DNA of 34,192 bases from Helicobacter suis (GTDB taxonomy: Bacteria > Campylobacterota > Campylobacteria > Campylobacterales > Helicobacteraceae), in NCBI RefSeq assembly GCF_902196125.1, contig NZ_CABIKG010000017.1, positions 1 through 34,192 on the forward strand. Direction: 5' to 3'. Under the pieces are notes generated by a model. It searched no databases, was not told the origin of the DNA, and worked only from the letters and a program-made list of their open reading frames with translations. Below are positions 26,772 to 34,192 of the stretch, piece by piece. Each line of letters begins with the position of its first letter. The first letter of the stretch is position 1. Made by a program: the position numbers and the translations under genes.

Positions 26772-27004
26772 ATGCAGCTTTAAACCACCCCATCACACAG
26801 GAAAACACCTTCCAAAACAAGGAGCAACTAGAGAGAAAAAAGCCTGGACGCAAGAAAGTTCCTACAGAAGAACTAAAAAAGAACTACACCGTGCAGTTAT
26901 ACTTTTCAAAAGAGGAATATGAAAAACTAGGAAAACTAGCCTATGAGGAAGCAGAGAGTGTAAGCTCTTATATCAAGCGCCAGATTATAAAGATGTTGCG
27001 CTAG
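26759..27004 (+). CDS. Ribbon-helix-helix DNA-binding protein, probable ParA partner
   Basis: This 81-residue protein has a flexible N-terminus and a basic patch (RKKPGRKKVP). The C-terminal half fits a ribbon-helix-helix fold: the strand YTVQLYFS, then helices EEYEKLGKLAYEEA and VSSYIKRQIIKML. Overlap with parA makes it the likely centromere-binding partner and autorepressor (ParG-like). Candidate sites are the palindromes at 26012-26029 and 26144-26160 and the AT-rich repeats beyond its end. Confidence 0.75.
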   Translation: MDSIDAALNHPITQENTFQNKEQLERKKPGRKKVPTEELKKNYTVQLYFSKEEYEKLGKLAYEEAESVSSYIKRQIIKMLR

Positions 27005-27474
27005 TTAGCACGCACTTATTCATTTAACACGCATTCTGGCATAGTTGCAAAGCTCGGTTTGTGTTAACAAGTATCTAGTATTGCTTAATATATTACTTAA
27101 TGTTTAATATATTTTTAAATATCTTAATTTAAGGTTCACCTTTCACTCCTAAAGAACATAGATTCCCTGTGGTACGCATATGCAAGAAAAGAATAGTTTT
27201 GCTCCAATCCATTTACTTTTAAACCCAAAACATTCAAAAGCCCTACCACACGCACTTTTTAACACTTCTCTTAATATCTTAATGTTAGCTTAAAAATTAG
27301 AAGCATCTCTTTAGAATAACGGATAAACTTCCCTATTTTAGGCACTTTAGTAAGGATATAAGCCCTAAATTTTAACCTTAATTTTGATCTAACACTGGCT
27401 AGCTTGTGCTTTTCATCTAAAAATGCCATACTCAAGACCACACTAGGACATTAAAGTAGATAAGGAATAACAAA
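27005..27474. other. 470-base gene-free AT-rich region after the par genes
   Basis: I see no convincing ORF on either strand. It begins with two direct copies of TTAATATATT (27085-27094 and 27104-27113), followed by TTTTTAAATATCTTAAT. AATATATTAC occurs here (27087-27096) and also upstream of parA (26036-26045), in similar surroundings. This flanking pattern would fit a centromere-like parS or regulator-binding region. The second half (27170-27450) shows nothing I can assign. Confidence 0.4.
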
Positions 27475-27696
27475 ATGCAAGCACAAACAAAATCCCTAGA
27501 ACTCATAGAGGGCAATTACTCATTAAGAGAGGAAGAAGTTTTGGAGTGGGTACAATATGGTCTGCCTTTACAAGAGGAGCTAGAATCACCTATTTTAAAT
27601 AACCAACAAAGCGCCACTGCTAACACCCCTATACTGCCTGATGAGCCTTGGCTAGATGATATGAGCACAGGAGATGAAGAAAAACCGCTCTCATGA
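27475..27696 (+). CDS. Small acidic protein of unknown function with a PDEPWLDD motif
   Basis: The 73-residue product follows AAGGA (27462-27466). It is acidic (LREEEVLEWVQYGLPLQEEL) and ends in a disordered tail, TPILPDEPWLDDMSTGDEE. The motif PDEPWL also occurs in the coiled-coil protein encoded at 29705 (TPLPDEPWLKQ), where a second damaged copy sits near the end. I do not recognise the family. It may be a short partner or chaperone-like protein of the cargo operon. Confidence 0.6.
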   Translation: MQAQTKSLELIEGNYSLREEEVLEWVQYGLPLQEELESPILNNQQSATANTPILPDEPWLDDMSTGDEEKPLS

Positions 27697-27758
27697 TCAT
27701 GGGCAAGAGTTTTAAAGCAATACAAACAAAGAAAAGATGAAAATAAGGGAGAGAAAAA

Positions 27759-28886
27759 ATGAGCAAGTCTTGGGAAACCATGAGCCTTACAGAACAAAAA
27801 ACAGCCTTTAGAGATTTTCTAGCCCATGAAATTAATCTTGCTTTAGAACAGGGATTAACATTTAAGCCTAATAACAGAGCTTATAACACCTATTCAGGCA
27901 GTGCCTACCATGGCTTAAATGCCCTAATCCTAGATGCTAAACAGCAGGAGGGCAATTATACTAGTAATGCGTGGATTAGTCTTGAGGAAGCACAACACTT
28001 AGGAGCAGATGCTAGAGAGTTAGAGTTTATCCACAACAACACCCAATCTAGCCAAAACCCTCAAGGTTCTATTAAGAAAGCCAGTATTAGCTACATCAAG
28101 ACCCATGAAATGCAAAGTGAGAAAGATTCTAATGGCAATCCTATTCCCGTATTAGGCCCTTATGGAAACCAGCGCTACGACAAGAATGGCGACTATTTGT
28201 GGGAGACAGAATTAGTGCGTGTAGAAATCCCTCCTAGATTAGAGATCAAACACCTCTACAATATAGAATGCTTTAAGAGCCTTGATCAAACACGCCTAAA
28301 GCCTCTAAATTCTAAGAGCCTCCAATCTATGTATGTGGGACAATACTTCTCCGCAGAAAATAAAAATCTAGTGATTCACGATCTCTCTGCCAAACTTACA
28401 GCACCACAATACCAAAGAGTGTTAGACTATGCAAGCCAATACAACCAATACAACCAGCAACACTCTCAAGATAAACAATACCCAAGAAATACTCAGAATC
28501 AGCAATCCCCACAGGGGCAAACACAAGGCGCTAAAGCTAACCAGCCAGCTCAAAACAATGTGCTTTATTCAACTAACCAGCAACACACCCAGCAATTTTT
28601 AAACCAAACACCTGAGTTTAACCCAAGCCAACATAACCAAGAAATGGCTATGCCAAAAGAATTAGCCACTCCAAACCCTCAAGAGCAGATGATGCAGATG
28701 ATGCACGCAATGATGCAGATGATGCAAGAACAACATAAAATGATGCAAGAGCAACTGCAAGAGCAACATAAAACTATCCAAAAAATGGCTCAAGAGATTG
28801 CATGGCTTAAGCAACAGCAACACACCCAAAACAATGCCCTAAACGCAGTACACTTCACAACTCCCTCTAAGGGTAGAGGCCGCTAA
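27759..28886 (+). CDS. ArdC-like protein with coiled coil and PSKGRGR tail
   Basis: The 375-residue product has an N-terminal domain paralogous to that at 11585: YNTYSGSAYHGLNALILDAK, WISLEEAQHLGADARELEFI and QNPQGSIKKASISYIK. ArdC domains bind single-stranded DNA and protect incoming DNA. The middle is a Gln/Asn-rich linker, then a Met/Gln-rich coil (EQMMQMMHAMMQMMQEQHKM) and KMAQEIAWLKQ. The last residues are TTPSKGRGR. No protease-like C-terminal domain is present. The segment KMAQEIA-LK recurs in the protein encoded at 29705, suggesting exchange of parts between cargo genes. Confidence 0.75.
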   Translation: MSKSWETMSLTEQKTAFRDFLAHEINLALEQGLTFKPNNRAYNTYSGSAYHGLNALILDAKQQEGNYTSNAWISLEEAQHLGADARELEFIHNNTQSSQNPQGSIKKASISYIKTHEMQSEKDSNGNPIPVLGPYGNQRYDKNGDYLWETELVRVEIPPRLEIKHLYNIECFKSLDQTRLKPLNSKSLQSMYVGQYFSAENKNLVIHDLSAKLTAPQYQRVLDYASQYNQYNQQHSQDKQYPRNTQNQQSPQGQTQGAKANQPAQNNVLYSTNQQHTQQFLNQTPEFNPSQHNQEMAMPKELATPNPQEQMMQMMHAMMQMMQEQHKMMQEQLQEQHKTIQKMAQEIAWLKQQQHTQNNALNAVHFTTPSKGRGR

Positions 28887-28898
28887 AGCAAAATTGCC

Positions 28899-29708
28899 AT
28901 GCACTACAATCCCCAATTTTTAGATCAATTGCATATTCTAAACGCAAAGCAAAAGCAACAGCTAGAAGCTTTGAGTTTTAACTTTAGTGATTTTGCAAAG
29001 ATGCAAGGTTGCATTGATAAATTGCGCTTTGATTTTATCTATTCCTCCGCTCAGATTGAGGGCAACACCTATAGTAAGTTAGACACACTTGCTTTATTAG
29101 AAGAGGGGCTAACTGCTGGGGGTAAGAAATATAGCGATGCTAAAATGATTTTAAATTTAAGAAATGCTTTTGATATGATGTTCCAAGAGGATTTACCCAT
29201 CAGTTTGCAAACTTGCCAAAACCTGCATGCTATTTTGTCTCAGGAGCTAGTTTCTGCTAACAATTGTGGGGTGATGCGCAACCACAATATTACCGGTATT
29301 ACAGGCACTTCTTACCTACCCCTTGCCTATAAAGATAGACTCCATACAGAGATGAAACACCTATTCAAACAATACGCTAGCCTTGATCACCCCTTTGAGC
29401 GGGCTATTTATTTGCACAATAACCTATGCTATTTGCAATATTTTGAGGATTGCAACAAACGCACAGCAAGGTGTATGCAATTTTTATCTCTTAAAAATGA
29501 CAATCAAATGCCATTGGTGCTTATAGATGATGATCCAACGCTTTATAAGCAATATAGAGAAGCTTTGATTGTTTATTACGAGAGAGGGGATTATCAAAAT
29601 TATTTGGATTTTTTTATCCAAACTTACCGGAGAGAAGCCACATTTTTAAGAGAAGTGCAAGCATTAACACACCACACCCCAATTACACCTCATAGAAAGC
29701 GAGGGTGA
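28899..29708 (+). CDS. Fic-fold protein with catalytic His replaced by Gln
   Basis: The 269-residue product has class II Fic layout. An N-terminal inhibitory helix, SAQIEGN (S50, E54, G55), is followed by the flap-like NITGITGTSYLPL and the Fic motif region LQYFEDCNKRTAR (179-191). Where H-P/x-F-x-(D/E)-G-N-K/G-R is expected, the His is Gln (Q180) and the first Gly is Cys (C185). N186, R188 and R191 are kept. It may bind nucleotide without AMP transfer, or use another chemistry. The end is basic (ITPHRKRG). The stop overlaps the GTG of the next gene. No frame damage is seen. Confidence 0.75.
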   Translation: MHYNPQFLDQLHILNAKQKQQLEALSFNFSDFAKMQGCIDKLRFDFIYSSAQIEGNTYSKLDTLALLEEGLTAGGKKYSDAKMILNLRNAFDMMFQEDLPISLQTCQNLHAILSQELVSANNCGVMRNHNITGITGTSYLPLAYKDRLHTEMKHLFKQYASLDHPFERAIYLHNNLCYLQYFEDCNKRTARCMQFLSLKNDNQMPLVLIDDDPTLYKQYREALIVYYERGDYQNYLDFFIQTYRREATFLREVQALTHHTPITPHRKRG

Positions 29709-31051
29709 AATTGGATAATTTTCTCAATGGCTTTTTAAAAGCGTGGCGCTCTTGGCGCAGTGATGGGAGGGAGGCTTTTATGCGCGCCTTTTTGCAAGAA
29801 ATACACCACTCCAAGCCCAATGATTCAGAACATTTTTTTGAAATCTTGCGACAAGAAATGCAGGCGGTGAGTGCTAACCTAGCAGATCAGCAAGATATCT
29901 TAGTTATCAGCGATTATATAAACACCCTTAAAGAAGAGATGCAACACACTTTAGACAGTACTTTAGAGCAAGCCCAGATAGAGCTAGAGAGCGCTACACA
30001 GATAGAGCAACAAGAGACTCAACAATTAAAGCCATTGTTCCAAGAACTCCAAGAGCAACAACAAATAATCCATAAGATGGCTCAAGAGATTGCACAGCTC
30101 AAAGTCCCACAACCCCCAGAGAGCTTAGAGGAACAAGAGCTCCTACAAAGCATTTTAATTTTCAAAGATGAAATCCAAGAAGTCCTAACAAAACACCCCA
30201 ATGAGCAAGAGTTAGGAACATCTGAAACTAAAAACTTAGTAGAGCAAAGCCAAGAGAATAACTTAAGAGCATTAAGCCAGTCTGAGCAGTTGAACAAGTC
30301 AGAGCAAGGCTTAGAGGTAAGCAACAACACATCAGAAACTTTAGAGTCCAAACAGACTCCACCACAAGCCACAGAAATAGAGAACAAATACGCCAAGCTC
30401 CATGATTATTTTAAGCAGGTAGAACTAGATGTGCAACAAAAGCGTATTAAGACCAAGTTAGATTTTAAAGAGAGTTTTTTAAACTATGCAAAGAACCATA
30501 TGACAGAGGATGAGCTCAAAGTCTTATTGGTACTCTCACAAAAACAGCCTAGCAAGCTAACTCAAGAACATCTTAATCTCATTAATGATGTTTTAGAGCA
30601 AGCCCATGGCAACAAGCATATGCAAGATAGGGGTCTACAGCTAAGTGTCAAAGCACTACTAGGACATCCTTTAGAGCAAGAACACCACAGTGCCATTCAA
30701 AATTATGTGCAACAATGCCAAGCAAGCTTAGAGCCTATGGATTGCAAGGTTGCTGGTGTGATGAATCAATATTTGGACAAAATGCAAAAAAGCAGAGAAA
30801 CTAGCCAGCAAGAAGCCACTCAAATAAGAGAGAGCACCCAGAGCCAAAATAGCACACAGCCACTGCCCAGTGAGCTTAACCAAGTACAAACTAACAACCA
30901 AGTACAACCAATCTCCATTACTCCAAACAGCACACCACTCCCAGATGAACCATGGCTTAAACAAACACAAGATGCACAAGTAGAGCAGCAGGCACAGATT
31001 AATAATCAAGCCCAACTAGTTGCAAACAATAGACTCGCTCCTGAACCTTGA
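29705..31051 (+). CDS. Coiled-coil cargo protein, probably truncated by a TGG-to-TGA change
   Basis: It starts at GTG 29705, inside the TGA of the previous gene (GTGA). The 448-residue product is mostly helical and rich in Glu and Gln, with KMAQEIAQLK near residue 125 and PDEPWLK near residue 417. I see no enzymatic motif. The present stop TGA (31049-31051) follows LAPEP. Reading it as Trp continues as WLDAPAKPKGRRR to TAA (31088-31090), whose last A begins the ATG of the next gene (TAATG). This restores both the PWL motif and a basic tail like those of its neighbours. The stop is therefore probably a recent nonsense mutation. Confidence 0.7.
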   Translation: MKLDNFLNGFLKAWRSWRSDGREAFMRAFLQEIHHSKPNDSEHFFEILRQEMQAVSANLADQQDILVISDYINTLKEEMQHTLDSTLEQAQIELESATQIEQQETQQLKPLFQELQEQQQIIHKMAQEIAQLKVPQPPESLEEQELLQSILIFKDEIQEVLTKHPNEQELGTSETKNLVEQSQENNLRALSQSEQLNKSEQGLEVSNNTSETLESKQTPPQATEIENKYAKLHDYFKQVELDVQQKRIKTKLDFKESFLNYAKNHMTEDELKVLLVLSQKQPSKLTQEHLNLINDVLEQAHGNKHMQDRGLQLSVKALLGHPLEQEHHSAIQNYVQQCQASLEPMDCKVAGVMNQYLDKMQKSRETSQQEATQIRESTQSQNSTQPLPSELNQVQTNNQVQPISITPNSTPLPDEPWLKQTQDAQVEQQAQINNQAQLVANNRLAPEP

Positions 31052-31089
31052 CTAGATGCTCCAGCAAAACCTAAAGGTAGAAGGCGTTA

Positions 31090-33015
31090 ATGGCTTATAC
31101 CAAAGATGTTATCTATCTACCCTTAGATAGCATCTTGCTAGATTATGGCTATATCTTAGACAAAGAAAAAAGCAGCCTAAACTACCCCGTGCTCAAACAC
31201 CCTAATGAAAAAGGCAGGCTTATCATCAAAAACAGCGCTGGGAGTTATCACTACTTCAATACAGAGGATAGAAGTGATAAGGGCAATATCATTAACTTTT
31301 GCCAAAAGCGTGGCTTGAGATTAGAGGATTTGATTAAGGGAGATGCACACTACAGGCCCAAAAACCCTATAACTTCTCAAACTAACCAACAGGAACAAAA
31401 GAGTCTTAAAAAAGATTTTCAATCTTTGCCACTCTATGACTTAGAAAAAAGCCAACTCCTAAGAGATAGAGGCATTCAAGGCACGCTCTTTAAAAGCTAC
31501 CAGCACTCTTTGAGAGCTGATAAATATAGCAATCTGTGTGTGCCTAATTATCTTTGTGAAAATCAAAAACTTATATTAAGTGCCATTAGCAAACGCCTAA
31601 ACCAACCACTTAACACCCATACAGATGGCTCACCTAGAGACAAGCCCTTAAAAGAGCTTTGTGAAGGCTCTAAGGGCGTGCAAATGCTTGTGCCTAGTGG
31701 GGGGTTGAGAGCTGTTAAAGCCATTGTTATTACAGAGAGCATTTTAGATAGCATGGCTTATTTGCAGATGAAAGGTTTGAACCCTGATACAACTCTACTA
31801 TTAGGCAGTGCAGGGCAATTTGCCTTAGAAAAGATAGAGGCTTTTTTTAAACAGCTTTTCAAGGATATAAAACAAGATAAAAGCCAAACATACCAGCAAT
31901 ACATACAGGATTTGCAAGCTTATAAGGAGTGGAAGCGTTATGAAAAAGAGCAAGCAAAAAAGCCTAAAGACATACAACTTAGCAGCAAGACTTTTAAAAT
32001 TGCTTTTTCAAGACCCAAATACACAGACAAGTACAATCCTAAAGATATGCCTGTGCAAGGTTGGCAAGAACAAAGTGTGAATACTCTAGCAGAGTTAGCA
32101 CAAGCTATAAAATCTTCTCCTTATTCTAGTGCAGTGTTTGAGAAAGGTTATCGCAACGCCTCTAATGCTAAGAGTTTTACTAATCTCTTAATCTATGATA
32201 TTGATAATGATAAAGATAGCCCCCAACTCCCTCTTAAACAAGCGCAAGATTTGTTAGAAAAACAAGGTATTGAGAGCTTGGTGATGCCCTCTAAGAGTCA
32301 TCAAGTAGAAAAGAACGGGCACATCGCTGATAGGTATCGTATCCTCATCCCCACAGCGCAGCCTTTAGGCTGTTTAGATGCAAAAAGCTTTGTGGAATTA
32401 AATAGATTGGTGGCTAAAACTTTAGGATTATATGCCTACATAGACAAGAAAGTCCTAGTAGATAAAGGTAGGGCATATTATAAAAGCCCAGAAAATGCAA
32501 AACCTGTGCTTGTTCAGGGTAGGATATTAGACATCAAGAATTTTAAACAACAAGTCTTACAAAATCTCTTTACAGAGAAAATCCCCCAAGTGCTAAGCCC
32601 TCCTAGTGTAGTTAATCCCCCTGACTTATCTATCAATATCATTTTAGCTTGCGATAATGATGCACAGGGGCAACGCTATACACAGGTGTTAGAGGAGATA
32701 CTATTCAATCTTACTAATCAATTACCAGAAATCTACACCCCCTTTAGCAAAGATTGCAACGATGATCTCAGATTAAGCCAGATTATAGGGGAAACAAATA
32801 CCAATGCTAATAGTGTGTATGGGTATGTATCTAGGGGGCTTGAGCAGTTAGAAAGCCCCTATGTCTATACTCAGAGCAAAAGAGAGATTTTAGAGAAATT
32901 AGAGAATATTGCTACAATCAAGGATTTTAATACCAGCACTACAAACAGATTAGAAAAGGCACGCACACAGGTAGAATCAAATTTCAAGAATAAAAAGAGA
33001 CCTAGTGGAAAATAG
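31090..33015 (+). CDS. Primase-like protein with an AEP-like domain nested in a TOPRIM domain
   Basis: The N-terminal part of this 641-residue protein resembles the region before TOPRIM in DUF3991-type proteins (SYHYFNTEDRSDKGNIINFC, no zinc Cys cluster). The TOPRIM half with the acidic residue is AIVITESILDSMAYLQ (E216), followed by LLLGSAGQFALEKIEAFF. The DxD half, IILACDNDAQGQRY (D522, D524), comes only about 270 residues later. The insertion (about 258-514) looks like an archaeo-eukaryotic primase domain: LLIYDIDND (D370, D372), then PSKSHQVEKNGHIADRYRIL (from residue 400, with H404, R415 and R417). It would make primers for the incoming strand or for ICE replication. The end is basic (KNKKRPSGK). 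Its stop overlaps virB6. Confidence 0.7.
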   Translation: MAYTKDVIYLPLDSILLDYGYILDKEKSSLNYPVLKHPNEKGRLIIKNSAGSYHYFNTEDRSDKGNIINFCQKRGLRLEDLIKGDAHYRPKNPITSQTNQQEQKSLKKDFQSLPLYDLEKSQLLRDRGIQGTLFKSYQHSLRADKYSNLCVPNYLCENQKLILSAISKRLNQPLNTHTDGSPRDKPLKELCEGSKGVQMLVPSGGLRAVKAIVITESILDSMAYLQMKGLNPDTTLLLGSAGQFALEKIEAFFKQLFKDIKQDKSQTYQQYIQDLQAYKEWKRYEKEQAKKPKDIQLSSKTFKIAFSRPKYTDKYNPKDMPVQGWQEQSVNTLAELAQAIKSSPYSSAVFEKGYRNASNAKSFTNLLIYDIDNDKDSPQLPLKQAQDLLEKQGIESLVMPSKSHQVEKNGHIADRYRILIPTAQPLGCLDAKSFVELNRLVAKTLGLYAYIDKKVLVDKGRAYYKSPENAKPVLVQGRILDIKNFKQQVLQNLFTEKIPQVLSPPSVVNPPDLSINIILACDNDAQGQRYTQVLEEILFNLTNQLPEIYTPFSKDCNDDLRLSQIIGETNTNANSVYGYVSRGLEQLESPYVYTQSKREILEKLENIATIKDFNTSTTNRLEKARTQVESNFKNKKRPSGK

Positions 33016-34054
33016 TATAAATAAGAACTTAAGCATATACGATACTATTCTGTCTTTTTTTGTTTCACCTTCACAAAAGCTAACAGGCGATTTAGCAAAA
33101 TCTATGACAGACTTTTTCCATGTCCAACTGAGTTTGAACATTATCATCTCCTTTTTGTTTATGTGGTGGGCATATCGGCGACTTAAAGAGGGCGATATTT
33201 TCCAACTAAAAACCTTGATGGGTGTATTAGTTTTCTTTGTGTTCATGGGGGTGTTGAATTGGGCTATAGGGCAACCTATAGAATTTATGGCAAAGATAAG
33301 AGAGGTTATTACTACACCTGCTAACGCCCTAAGTGATGTCATTAGTCTTGCTATTAACAAAAACATCACAGCACTTAAAAGACATGAATTATCTATGCCC
33401 TTAGACAAGTCTTTAGGCACATTAGTAGATACTACCTACTACACTATCACCCATCTTTATAATTCTGTATTTCATAATTTAGGTTTCAAGCTATTTTTTC
33501 AAGTTTTTCCACAACTAATTGTATTTTTGTTATTAGTTGTAGCACAAATCTTGTTTTTAGGACTGGTGCTTATCATTGTGTTACTAGTCTCTGTGGAAAT
33601 GGCTATTTGGCTAGCTTTAGGCATTGTGGTCTTGCCTCTAGCCCTATTCCCTCAAACAAAGGGAATGTTGTTTAGCTATTTGAAAAAATTAATATCTCTG
33701 ACTTTTTACCAGCCTTGTATGACTTTGGTGGCATTTTTCAATTTGCAGGTTTTAGACTTCATCACTATAAGGATTCCTACAAGAAATGAGTTAGAGGCTG
33801 GAGTGTTTGGCGGAGCTAAGCAATTGCTCCAACAGCAGAATAAAGATATGGGAGGATTCTTAGACATTATCGGCTACTTTATTATCATCATCTTGGCTTC
33901 TATGATTTGCTTCTATCTTGTCAAACGCATCCCAGATTTCATTAATAATATTTTTGGTACAAGCGGAGGCGTGGGGGCTATTACTGAGATGATGCAAAAG
34001 ATAGGCATGAGCGCTGGAGGTGTGATTGTAGGTGGTTCTATGGTAATAATTTAG
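33005..34054 (+). CDS. virB6: VirB6/TrbL-like polytopic T4SS membrane protein
   Basis: It starts at GTG 33005, overlapping the primase stop. The 349-residue product has about six hydrophobic segments, including LNIIISFLFMWWAY, MGVLVFFVFMGVLNWAIG, FLLLVVAQILFLGLVLIIVLL, MAIWLALGIVVLPLAL and GYFIIIILASMICFYLV. The block ALGIVVLPLALFPQTKGMLFSYLKKL is typical of VirB6. It would form part of the inner-membrane channel. The frame ends at SMVII, and another frame continues immediately with a plausible cytoplasmic tail, so the gene may be frameshifted near 34040-34050. Confidence 0.8.
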   Translation: MENSINKNLSIYDTILSFFVSPSQKLTGDLAKSMTDFFHVQLSLNIIISFLFMWWAYRRLKEGDIFQLKTLMGVLVFFVFMGVLNWAIGQPIEFMAKIREVITTPANALSDVISLAINKNITALKRHELSMPLDKSLGTLVDTTYYTITHLYNSVFHNLGFKLFFQVFPQLIVFLLLVVAQILFLGLVLIIVLLVSVEMAIWLALGIVVLPLALFPQTKGMLFSYLKKLISLTFYQPCMTLVAFFNLQVLDFITIRIPTRNELEAGVFGGAKQLLQQQNKDMGGFLDIIGYFIIIILASMICFYLVKRIPDFINNIFGTSGGVGAITEMMQKIGMSAGGVIVGGSMVII

Positions 34055-34056
34055 GC

Positions 34057-34192
34057 ATGTTAGATAAGTGGAAACTCTCTACTCAAGAGGCGGCTAACAC
34101 CTACAAAGAATTAGATCGTATCCAATTAGCTACTAAGTTTAACCTTGATGATTTAGGGGGCATGTTCAAGTCTTTCTATTCCACTGCGGCTA
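34057..34192 (+). CDS. Partial ORF at the right edge, possible frameshifted C-terminus of virB6
   Basis: ATG 34057 starts MLDKWKLSTQEAANTYKELD and runs off the window. The frame is open upstream through GNNLG, so it directly continues from the virB6 end after a one-base shift. VirB6-family proteins often have long hydrophilic C-terminal tails. It is either that tail or the start of a separate gene. No clear ribosome binding site precedes the ATG. Confidence 0.45.
   Translation, partial: MLDKWKLSTQEAANTYKELDRIQLATKFNLDDLGGMFKSFYSTAA

Noticed and set aside
1-34192. tRNA, rRNA, CRISPR array, integrase and att sites
   Set aside because: I looked for cloverleaf, rRNA-like and repeat-spacer patterns and for tyrosine recombinase motifs, and found none I could support.

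Overview
The window looks like part of an integrative and conjugative element (ICE), or a related large plasmid, of a gastric Helicobacter. The gene set resembles the H. pylori tfs3/tfs4 elements: a VirB/VirD4 type IV secretion system (T4SS), a giant methylase-helicase, a mobile topoisomerase I, a CtkA/HipA-type kinase and a ParA with its partner. A Helicobacter-type outer membrane protein and ISHp608-type transposon ends point the same way. The genus call rests on gene content and reading of the proteins, because no database search was possible. A non-pylori gastric species is my guess. Gene order: a partial gene on the minus strand (1-224), then everything on plus. The T4SS module runs virB7, virB8, virB9, virB10, a large secreted protein, an outer membrane protein, a small coiled-coil protein, virB11, a MobC-like gene and virD4 (409-11583). 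It is followed by an ArdC-type protein and a 2587-residue methylase-helicase (11585-21193) and by topA (21234-23291). Then come a HipA/CtkA-like kinase, a Fic cassette, parA with a ribbon-helix-helix gene, an ArdC-like protein, a second Fic-fold protein, a coiled-coil protein, an unusual primase, and virB6 at the right edge. No relaxase, integrase, virB2, virB3 or virB4 lies in the window.

The T4SS module is damaged in a patterned way. Three nearly identical 177-179 bp elements with every cis signal of IS608 (TTAC target, AAAG guide, hairpin with bulged T, GAAT guide, hairpin, TCAA end) sit inside virB7, virB10 and the mobC-like gene. None carries tnpA or tnpB. Each keeps a perfect TATAAT box and a structured tract that runs to the right end, which is where TnpB omega-RNAs are encoded. 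They may therefore be transposase-less omega-RNA carriers whose guide is the host flank. In silico removal of the element restores the reading frame exactly for virB7 and the mobC-like gene. virB10 and virD4 carry additional frameshifts, and the outer membrane protein gene has an in-frame stop.

The cargo half has a second theme. Three unrelated proteins (kinase, Fic, ArdC-like) end in the same basic tail, PSKGRxR. A fourth would end in PKGRRR if one TGA were read as TGG. This looks like a shared C-terminal label, possibly a T4SS translocation signal. The primase appears to have an archaeo-eukaryotic primase-like domain inserted inside a TOPRIM domain. The methylase-helicase gene carries a 239-codon second ORF overprinted in another frame. 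It is separated from the ArdC-type gene upstream by a single in-frame TAG, so the two may once have been one protein of about 3200 residues.
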